7,654 bases of DNA from positions 1 through 7,654 of the forward strand of contig JAIVJE010000446.1 in the NCBI GenBank assembly GCA_020200195.1, in the 5' to 3' direction. Positions 1 to 6,981 of this stretch are shown here, piece by piece; positions within the stretch are counted from its first letter, which is position 1; every line of letters begins with the position of its first letter. This DNA comes from Acidobacteriota bacterium. Its GTDB lineage: Bacteria > Acidobacteriota > Vicinamibacteria > Vicinamibacterales > 2-12-FULL-66-21. A program made the position numbers and the translations under genes. Under the pieces are notes generated by a model, which was given only the letters and a program-made list of their open reading frames with translations, did no database searches and had not been told where the DNA came from.

Positions 1-85
1 CCTCCGAGCCGTCCGGTTTCACCGCCGTCGCCATATTCAACACCTTGTCGGTGATGGCCTTCACTTCGTCGCGCGAGTAGCTCAA
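1..85 (-). CDS. TldE/PmbA-family protein, N-terminal fragment (cut by window edge)
   Basis: Only the first 28 codons are visible; the gene runs off the left edge. The peptide begins (M)SYSRDEVKAITDKVLN and continues towards KPDGSE. This resembles the N-terminal helix of TldD/PmbA-family proteins, where a helix of the type R-E-x-x-x-L-T-D-K-x-L is followed by a short loop and the first beta strand. The start is a TTG at 85-83, chosen because no in-frame ATG lies nearby upstream, the peptide aligns with the family from this point, and a purine-rich AAGGA lies 9 nt upstream. It follows the TldD gene by 50 nt on the same strand, as expected for the partner subunit of a TldD/TldE heterodimeric metalloprotease. 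In that family TldE lacks the zinc site but is needed for activity. The identification rests on a short peptide plus position, so the family call is moderately sure. Confidence 0.62.
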   Translation of the reverse strand, partial: MSYSRDEVKAITDKVLNMATAVKPDGSE

Positions 86-88
86 TGT

Positions 89-101
89 CCCCTGTCCTTT
101 T
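89..101 (-). promoter_or_regulatory. Ribosome binding site region for the TTG start of the TldE-like gene
   Basis: On the minus strand AAGGA (99-95) lies 9 nt and AGGGG (93-89) lies 3 nt before the TTG at 85. AAGGA has the better spacing. The site is embedded in the 3' end of a polypurine repeat, so the Shine-Dalgarno sequence may be part of a structured element. Confidence 0.45.
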
Positions 102-132
102 CCCTTGCCCCTTTTCCCTTGTCCCTTGTCCC
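89..132 (-). repeat. Polypurine G-tract repeat between tldD and tldE; potential G-quadruplex
   Basis: Read on the minus (coding) strand, the spacer between the TldD stop and the TldE start is almost pure purine. It contains six runs of three or four G: 132-130, 125-123, 118-116, 111-108, 104-102 and 92-89. The first five are separated by loops of 4, 4, 4 and 3 nt. On the plus strand a 14-bp unit TTTTCCCTTGYCCC occurs twice in tandem (98-111 and 112-125), followed by another TTGTCCC (126-132). Four G3 runs with loops of 1-7 nt match the usual G-quadruplex pattern, so the transcript could fold there, just before the TldE ribosome binding site. A simple slippage-generated linker without function is equally possible. 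Confidence 0.6.
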
Positions 133-135
133 TTT

Positions 136-1489
136 TTACGTGTATGCCGCACCGACCATGACTTTCCGAATCAGGCACGGTGAGGAACCGTGCGACGGGT
201 GGTTGGATTGCACGGGCTGACCCTTGGCATCCCCGCCCATCCCGTGGTGTTCCCACGTCTGCGCGCCGCCGACGCCGTCGAGGTTGCCCCAGAAATAAGT
301 GGTGATGGCGTTGTAGGTGAAGTCGCTGACCATCCGCGTCTTCTTGCCATTCTTGATCTCCCAGAAGGCGTCTCCGCCGAACTGGCCGTTGTAACGCTGT
401 TGGTCGATGCTGAAGCTGCCACTGCCGTCGACGAGGACGCCGTCACGAATGTCCGCGATCATCTGGTCAACCGTCGGAGCCCCGGCGCCAGCCGCCTCGA
501 GCTGGATGTTCGGCATGCGCAGGAACGGATAGTTCCGCCAGTGATTGGCAAACGTGCAGCCGCGGCTTTCCTTCTCACCGATGAAATGGGCCGTCTCGCG
601 ATTCGTCTGCAGCCCGACGAGTATCCCGTCTTTGACGATCTGCCACTTCTGCGCTTTCACTCCGTCGTCGTCGAAACCGACGGTCGCCATACCGCCGGGA
701 TAGGTCCTGTCCGCCACGATGTTGAAGTGCCGGGAGCCGTATTTCAGCTTGCCGAGGTCCTTCAGCGTAATGAAGCTCGTGCCCGCGTAATTCGCCTCGT
801 AGCCGACGATGCGATCGAGTTCCGTGGGATGGGTGACGATCTCGTGGATGGTGAGAGCCAGATGCGACGGCATCAGGAGCAAGTCTTTGACGCCGCTACC
901 AACCGGTTTGGCCATGGAATGTTCGACGGCCTCCGCGGCTACGCGCTCCGCCTGGCCCGGCATGTCTGCGGCGACGATGTATTCGTAGCCCTTCGAGGCG
1001 CTGCCAATCGACAGCGAGCGCGTCTTCACCTGGCCGCCGGCGATGGCGGTGGCGCTCGCTCGCGCGCGCGACGTCGGTGGCAATCCCGGCGATGCGCCGG
1101 ATTTCCTCGGCTGTCACGATTGGGCTGCTCGAAAAGCCCCAGACGCCGCTGTGGATGACGCGGATGCCGAAACCATACGTTTCAGTCAGGCCGCCATCGC
1201 CACCGCCAAAGCGGCCGCCACCGCCGCCGAACCCTCCCCCGCCGCCGCCGACCTGATCGTTCCTGACCGTCACGCTGGAAGATCGATTGCGAGTAAAGCG
1301 GATGTCGCAATACGTGCAGCCTTTGCGCTTAGCCTCCTGGAGCGCAATGTTCGACCAATCGCGATACCGCGGATCGCGAACGGGAGGCTGCTCGAGGTCG
1401 GATGGAAGCGCATGACCCAGGCGCGCGGCGCTCAGACCGAGCGCACCAGCGCCGAGTGTTCGGACGAAGTCTCGTCGGTTGTGTTTCAT
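136..1489 (-). CDS. tldD: Tat-exported TldD-family zinc metalloprotease, interrupted by one frameshift
   Basis: TldD-family peptidase, the zinc-bearing subunit of the TldD/TldE complex. It is encoded in two pieces. The N-terminal frame starts at ATG 1489 and stays family-like to about position 1060. The C-terminal frame covers about 1070 to the TAA at 138-136. Joined, they give about 450 residues, close to the family norm. Residues 1-30 form a twin-arginine signal (RRDFVRTLGAGALGLSA), so the protein is expected outside the cytoplasmic membrane. Residues 81-100 are a glycine-rich loop, followed by the GFGIRVIHSGVWGFSS core. The catalytic HEIVTH (HExxxH) lies at 846-829, followed by PTELDR. The C-terminus has the KGQP and SHG motifs. 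The cysteine that is the third zinc ligand in E. coli TldD is not at its usual place before the GKxGQ-like motif; a Cys occurs later, in SSPCLIR. The gene starts 12 nt after the BatA-like gene, with a weak ribosome binding site. Family assignment is sure; whether the gene is broken in the organism is not. Confidence 0.85.
1190..1249 (-). repeat. Glycine-rich low-complexity coding segment in TldD
   Basis: Sixty bases encode 20 residues of which 16 are glycine, with two Phe, one Arg and one Asp as spacers (residues 81-100 of the TldD-like protein). It sits between the first beta strand (SVTVRNDQV) and the GFGIRV strand, where other family members have a short loop. The DNA is a GCC/ACC-type triplet repeat on the plus strand, which suggests growth by slippage in multiples of three. 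Confidence 0.7.
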
Positions 1490-1501
1490 GGATGCTGCAT
1501 T

Positions 1502-3194
1502 CTATCGCAGGCCGTGACGGCGACGGACGGCCCACTCGGCCGTAAGCAGACCGGCGAATGGCACAATTATCCAGGCGGAGCGCATCGGCCGAGCCGTCGC
1601 CAGCTCCATTGCTCGAGGCATTCCATGAAGACGATCGACAACGGGGCGGATGTTGTCCGCATGCGCCGCCGCACCGCCTGTGGCCTCCGCGATCAGACGA
1701 AGGGCGTCGTCGGATGTGGTAGTGAACGGAATCGCGTCGGGATCCACGAGCAGGATCGTATCGGCAGTGTGTTTCCCTGCAGAGCCGCGCACCTCGTAAC
1801 GTCCGGGTGCCGGAGCTTCGAATGTCCCCTCATATACCCCCGTTTCTGCGGCGGGCCAGAGCCGAATCGTGGTCGCAGTTCCGTTCGACGCGACGAGCTG
1901 CGCGCTTACCGGTGGAATCGTCACCACGCCGTCGGAGCGGCTCGTCATCTCGGTCTGTCGAATGCTTGCCCGAACGGCGACGCGCGATGCCGGTTTCACG
2001 ATGCCTGGATCGACAGCGATTTCCAGCGGGGCCGGCGCGGCTGATGCCCACAGGCAGGTCGAGGAGAATCTGTTCGAAATCGCCGGTCGGGATCAGAGTC
2101 GTGTAGGGACCCGCCGGACGACGATCGGGCGCAAAGATGACGGCTCCTCCTCGAATACGAGCAAAGCGGTCGAGCGCGTCGACCTCAACGCGACCGAGCT
2201 CCTCCGGCGCGCCGGCAATCACGGCGTCGAAGGCGTCCAACCCGCCTGATGTCAGCGACGCGGGAGGATCGCCAGCCGTCACTTCCGCGCCGCGTGACGC
2301 GCGTGCGTACGACGCGATCTGAAACGTGGGATCGCTCTCGAGGGCACGGCGGATGAACGCGATCGCCCAGGATGGTCGGGCCTCGAAGATCAAGACCTTG
2401 AGAGGGCGGGAGAATGACAGAACGCGGAAGTCCGTGGCGTTGTCCGTCCCGTCACGTTCATCCGCGGTCGTCACGTTGATCCTGAGCGCCACTGTCCCGG
2501 CCGCTGGTGGTGTAAAAGGCAACATCGCGCGAAACCGTTCGCGTTCGAGTGTCCAACGGTGCTCCAGCCGGCCCAGAGTGATTCCCTGGTGCTCGAGCGT
2601 GATGACGGAACCGCGCCCCGCCATCCCGGTGGCTTCGATGTCGGCGATGGCGTGCACGTCCTGTCCGGGCCGCGAGGCTGCAGGGGACGCCGCATCGACT
2701 ATCCGGACGTTGGCGGTGGTTGGTCTCAAAGAGATTGTGAAAACGGGCACCTTCGCCGGGAGGGACGACACGTCCGGGCGCCCGCCAACCAGAACGATCG
2801 CGTCTGCGGCGCCGGCATTCAGTGTCGCGACATCATCCTTCAAGTGAGAGACGAGCTGATCCCTGGCCGCGTGTGCTGACGAGGACTCGTCAAGGAGCCG
2901 CACGTCCAACCGAACGGGCCGGCTGCGCCGCACGGAGACCGCCGGATCGATGACCCCGCCGATCGCTATAGCGATTGCGAGCAACCGGAGCGCGACGATG
3001 GCGACCCGCACCGCGAGCAACAGGGGCTCCGTCGGAAGACGGAGACGGATTGCTGCCGTCCTCGACGCGGGCACGAAACGAAGGCTCGGGAATGCGAGAC
3101 GCGCCGCGCGCTGACGGCGCAGCAGATGAACGACGATCGGCCCCGCCAGCGCCGCCAGACGCATCCACGCCGCGGGATACAGCCAGCTGATCAT
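1502..3194 (-). CDS. BatA-type (aerotolerance regulator N-terminal) membrane protein, interrupted by one frameshift
   Basis: Predicted inner-membrane protein of about 563 residues when its two frames are joined. Residues 1-45 match the BatA N-terminal domain: a first membrane helix, then VVHLLRRQRAARLAFPSLRF. A second helix lies at about 57-80. A short vWA-like stretch follows, with D-E-S-S-S at 102-106 fitting DxSxS, but with much less sequence than a full vWA fold before the next strand (AIVLVGG). Residues 266-360 (LKVLIFEARPSW, then LDAFDAVIAGAP and GGAVIFAPDRR) resemble the glutamine-amidotransferase-like domain seen in such proteins. The C-terminus has a final helix ending EWAVRRRHGLR, typical of the family. 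The frame changes at about residue 388, in a CCCC run (plus-strand GGGG at 2028-2031). Removing one base gives a continuous reading into LEIAVDPGIVKPASRVAV. The ATG at 3194-3192 overlaps the DUF58 stop as ATGA, so translation is probably coupled. The function of the family is not settled. Confidence 0.8.
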
Positions 3195-4024
3195 CGCCCC
3201 ACACTGCCGGTGCGTCGCAGCAGATAGCCACGCAACACCGCATCGAGCGGCATGTCGGTTATGACGCGGGTGTAGTCGATGCCGTAGCCTGCGCAGCGGC
3301 TCCGCCACCGTTCGAGAAACTCGGCAAACTGCCGACGGTACTCGGCGCCCGTGGCCGCCGCATTCGCCAGGACCGTGCGGCCGGTCTCCAGATCCTCGAT
3401 CTCGATATCACCGGCGAACGGAAACTCGATCTCATCCCGCGTCAACACGTGAAAGACCGCCACTTCGTGCCCAATTCGCGCGGCGCGGCGCAATTCGGCC
3501 TCCACACGCGCGTCTTCGTCATAGAGATCTGACACCACGAGCAGGAGCCCGCGGCGCCGGAGCAGATCGGTCGCGCGGCGCAGTGCTGCGGCTGCCGCGG
3601 TCCCACCTGAAGCCTGCATCTTCGAGAGCGCCAGGAGCACGCTTCGAAGGTGTGACTGTCCCATCCGGCTCGGCACATACTGGCGGAGCACTTCGTCGTA
3701 GATTACGAGCCCCACGGCGTCACCCTGTCCGGCGACGAGGTACGCCAGCGCAGCTGCCAGCATCCTGGCGTAGTCGAGCTTCGATACACCCTGGCGTCCG
3801 CGAAACGCCATCGACCCGCTGGCATCGACCGCAACGGTGCGCGCGAACAGCTTCCAGTCGACGTACTTCAAGTCGTCGCCGACCCGGTAATGCCGGTATT
3901 GACTGAACTCGGCGCTGTAGCCGTGGAATGGGCTGCGATGCAGGCCTGAGACCGTGCCGTCCACGGTCACCCGCGCGACCAACTCGAGGTCGCCTATGGA
4001 GGAAAGGAGGACCGGGTCAAGCAT
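3191..4024 (-). CDS. DUF58 domain (vWA-like) protein
   Basis: DUF58 protein of 277 residues, a cytoplasmic vWA-like partner typically encoded next to MoxR ATPases. Visible motifs are EFSQYRHYRVGDDLKYVDWKLFART (residues 39-63, the family signature G-D-D-x-x-x-x-D-W-K), the MIDAS-like VDASGSM (66-72), KLDYARMLAAALAYL, GDAVGLVIYD, LLVVSDLYDE, and the end segment YGIDYTRVITDMPLDAVLRGYLLRR. Between ART and VAVDASGSM the family normally has about 17 more residues of the type DRxYVKQFEEETN; here they are missing with the frame kept (junction at about 3836/3835). The protein is therefore a little short, and the fold may be disturbed or the sequence may be collapsed. It starts 21 nt after the MoxR stop and overlaps the BatA-type start by 4 nt. 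Assignment is sure; the exact biochemical role is unknown for the family. Confidence 0.9.
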   Translation of the reverse strand: MLDPVLLSSIGDLELVARVTVDGTVSGLHRSPFHGYSAEFSQYRHYRVGDDLKYVDWKLFARTVAVDASGSMAFRGRQGVSKLDYARMLAAALAYLVAGQGDAVGLVIYDEVLRQYVPSRMGQSHLRSVLLALSKMQASGGTAAAAALRRATDLLRRRGLLLVVSDLYDEDARVEAELRRAARIGHEVAVFHVLTRDEIEFPFAGDIEIEDLETGRTVLANAAATGAEYRRQFAEFLERWRSRCAGYGIDYTRVITDMPLDAVLRGYLLRRTGSVGR

Positions 4025-4045
4025 GGGGACATCGCGGTAGCGTCG

Positions 4046-5070
<1,025 letters not shown>

Positions 5071-5100
5071 TCAGGCGGCCACCGTGTCTGGAGTCTACTA

Positions 5101-5148
5101 CGTGCCGACAGGGCTGGACGGCCGGCACGGGGGCGGAATCCGGCCGGA
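5101..5148. promoter_or_regulatory. Inverted repeats in the moxR/murQ divergent region (candidate operator)
   Basis: A perfect 7-bp inverted repeat CGTGCCG (5101-5107) and CGGCACG (5123-5129) with a 15-nt spacer, and a perfect 10-bp palindrome TCCGGCCGGA (5139-5148), lie between the two divergent genes. The palindrome ends 9 nt before the -35 box of the murQ promoter. Either could bind a regulator. In GC-rich DNA such short palindromes also arise by chance, and no regulator gene is in the window. Confidence 0.3.
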
Positions 5149-5157
5149 ACCGGCGGT

Positions 5158-5186
5158 TTGACACTCCCTGCGGCGAGGAGTAGTGT
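5158..5186 (+). promoter_or_regulatory. Sigma70-type promoter for murQ
   Basis: A perfect -35 box TTGACA (5158-5163) is followed after 17 bp by TAGTGT (5181-5186), which keeps the T-A....T positions of the -10 box. Transcription would begin near 5193. This lies downstream of the GTG at 5183 and so argues that murQ begins at the ATG at 5240, giving a leader of roughly 47 nt. Confidence 0.55.
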
Positions 5187-5239
5187 ACGCGGTTGCGTCT
5201 CCTGCATCGCGGGCGTGCGATGCACGCCGGATCATCCGA

Positions 5240-6181
5240 ATGCCCACGCAATCCAAGTGGCAGTCCCTGCCCACCGAGGCGATTAACCCCGTCAGCCTCG
5301 CCGTCGACAAGGCGCCAGTCCGCGAAATCATCGAGATGATCGTGAACGAGGACCGGAAAGTCATCGTCGCGGTTCACAAGGAGAAGGAGCGGATCGCGCA
5401 CGGCGTCGAGATCATCGCGCAGGCGCTTCGCAAAGGCGGGCGGATCATCTTCGTCGGCGCGGGTACCAGCGGACGACTGGGCGTCGTGGAGGCGTCCGAA
5501 ATGCCCCCCACGTTCGGCACGTCTCCGACCCGCGTGCAGGCGATCATGGCCGGCGGGCAGGAGGCCGTCTTCCGAGCGAAAGAAGGCGTCGAGGACAATT
5601 ACGAGGAGGGCGCCCGGAGCATCGGGCGGCTCAGACTCAGCGGAAAAGATGTCGTCATCGGAGTCTCGGCCAGCGGCATGACGCCGTTCGTCCGGGGCGG
5701 CCTGACGCGCGCGCGGAAGGCGGGCGCGAAGATCATCTTCGTGACGTGCTGGCCCGGTTCCGAGCTGCAGAATTTCGTCGATCTGCAGATCGCCCCCGCG
5801 GTCGGTCCCGAGATCATCGCCGGGTCGACCCGCCTCAAAGCCGGGACCGCTACCAAGATGGTGCTCAACATGTTGACCACCATCGCGATGATCAAGAACG
5901 GCAAGACGTACGGCAACTTGATGGTCGACGTTCAGACCGGCTCGGAAAAGCTCAAAGACCGCGCGCGCCGTATTCTCGGTATCGTCACGGGCCTCGACTA
6001 CGACGCGGCCGACGCGCTGTTGAAGCGCGCGAAGTGGAACGTCAAGGCCGCCATCGTCATGCAGAAAACGGACTTGACGCTGCCGCAGGCGCTGAGACGT
6101 CTGAAGAAATCGGACGACCTGGTGCGCCAGGCGATCGGTGAAGACGCCGAGGCCCGCCTCAGCGATATTCTGCGCGCATAA
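5240..6181 (+). CDS. murQ: N-acetylmuramic acid 6-phosphate etherase
   Basis: MurQ cleaves the D-lactyl ether of MurNAc-6-phosphate, giving GlcNAc-6-phosphate and D-lactate in cytoplasmic peptidoglycan sugar recycling. The product has 313 residues, near the usual 300. The SIS domain shows VGAGTSGRLG (72-81). The catalytic glutamate of the ASExPPT motif is present (ASEMPPTFG, E87), and so is the EGxED motif (KEGVEDN, E115 and E118) that corresponds to the second catalytic Glu of E. coli MurQ. Further family blocks are GVSASGMTPFVRGGL, GSTRLKAGTATKMVLNMLTT and YGNLMVDV. The C-terminal helical part holds NVKAAIVMQ. An in-frame GTG at 5183 would add 19 residues that do not resemble the family and lies before the predicted transcription start; the ATG at 5240 is preferred although its ribosome binding site is weak. 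The gene faces nagB and the sugar kinase, which act next to it in the pathway. Confidence 0.95.
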   Translation: MPTQSKWQSLPTEAINPVSLAVDKAPVREIIEMIVNEDRKVIVAVHKEKERIAHGVEIIAQALRKGGRIIFVGAGTSGRLGVVEASEMPPTFGTSPTRVQAIMAGGQEAVFRAKEGVEDNYEEGARSIGRLRLSGKDVVIGVSASGMTPFVRGGLTRARKAGAKIIFVTCWPGSELQNFVDLQIAPAVGPEIIAGSTRLKAGTATKMVLNMLTTIAMIKNGKTYGNLMVDVQTGSEKLKDRARRILGIVTGLDYDAADALLKRAKWNVKAAIVMQKTDLTLPQALRRLKKSDDLVRQAIGEDAEARLSDILRA

Positions 6182-6201
6182 CGCCGCTTCTGTCGGAATG
6201 G

Positions 6202-6220
6202 TCCGGCGACCCGTGCCGGG
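6202..6220. terminator. Weak hairpin between convergent murQ and nagB
   Basis: The 47-nt gap between the convergent genes contains CCGGC (6203-6207), a 7-nt loop and GCCGG (6215-6219), extendable by a T-G pair at 6202/6220. No T-run follows on either strand, so it is not a classical intrinsic terminator. It could serve as a weak two-way transcription barrier. Confidence 0.25.
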
Positions 6221-6228
6221 CTCGAAGG

Positions 6229-6981
6229 TCAACGCTCCAGCCGCTCGGCCGCGGACTTGTCAATCAGAATGTCGACACCGTGGTGCAACTGGAGGAACGA
6301 CGCTGGCAGCTCGGTGGTCAGCGGTCCGTTGACCACCCGCTCGATGCACGACGCTTTCGAGCGTCCGTTGGCCAGCAGGACGATGGACCGCGCCTGAAGA
6401 ATCGTCGCCATGCCCATCGACAGCGCCTTCTCCGGCACCGCGGCAGCGTCTCCACCGAAAAGGGCGGCGTTGCTGCGCCGTGTCTCCGGTTTGAGCGTGA
6501 CACAGTGCGTGCGGGATTGCAGCTGGCGCGCCGGCTCGTTGAAGCCGATGTGCCCGTTCGTCCCGATCCCGAGGATTTGCAGATCGATCCCGCCCGCGTC
6601 GGCGATCGCGCGCTCGTAGCGCGCGCACTCGGCGGGCGGATCCGCAGCGGATCCATTGAGGAAATTGATCCGCTCGGGGGGAATCTTGACACGGCTAAAC
6701 AGGTGCTGCTCCATGAACTGTCGATAGCTCCCGGGATGGTCCGGGCCGACGTTCAGGAACTCGTCGAGGTTGAACGTCGTCACGTGTGAAAAGTCTGTGT
6801 GGCCATGTGCGGCGTGCGCCGCGAGCTCGTGATACAGGCCGACTGGCGTCCGGCCTGTAGGCAGCCCGAGGACGAGCCGTGGGTTGGCCGCCAAGGCGTC
6901 GGTGATCCGTCGGGCGAGCGCGCGCGCGGCTGCACGGTCGTTCGGAAAGACCGTGATCCGTGGGCTCCGGGTGGACGGCAT
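6229..6981 (-). CDS. nagB: Glucosamine-6-phosphate deaminase/isomerase
   Basis: NagB converts glucosamine-6-phosphate to fructose-6-phosphate and ammonia, linking amino-sugar recycling to glycolysis. The product has 250 residues, the size of the shorter Bacillus-like members. Motifs: the phosphate loop LGLPTGRTP (38-46), FNLDEF with the catalytic-base Asp (D73), GIGTNGHIGFNEP (138-150) with H144 and E149, and the PEKALSMGMATIL segment. E. coli has Asp at the position of N142; Asn there is common in other bacterial NagB proteins, so activity is expected. The ATG (6981-6979) shares its A with the TGA of the upstream kinase gene, which implies coupled translation. The gene ends 47 nt from the end of convergent murQ. 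No lesion is seen. Confidence 0.95.
   Translation of the reverse strand: MPSTRSPRITVFPNDRAAARALARRITDALAANPRLVLGLPTGRTPVGLYHELAAHAAHGHTDFSHVTTFNLDEFLNVGPDHPGSYRQFMEQHLFSRVKIPPERINFLNGSAADPPAECARYERAIADAGGIDLQILGIGTNGHIGFNEPARQLQSRTHCVTLKPETRRSNAALFGGDAAAVPEKALSMGMATILQARSIVLLANGRSKASCIERVVNGPLTTELPASFLQLHHGVDILIDKSAAERLER

Noticed and set aside
98..132. CRISPR-like array in the repeated spacer near the left edge
   Set aside because: The units are 7-14 bp and directly adjacent with no unique spacers; it is a simple polypurine tandem repeat.
190..2044. Long plus-strand open frames over the tldD and batA region (190-1158 and 1043-2044)
   Set aside because: They are antisense to family-recognisable proteins and show no family motif or plausible ribosome binding site.
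5183..5239. GTG at 5183 as the murQ start, with GAGGAG just upstream
   Set aside because: The spacing from GAGGAG is only 2 nt, the added 19 residues do not resemble MurQ, and the codon overlaps the predicted -10 box. The ATG at 5240 fits better.
6280..6789. Plus-strand open frame opposite nagB
   Set aside because: NagB motifs are complete on the other strand and this frame has no recognisable product.
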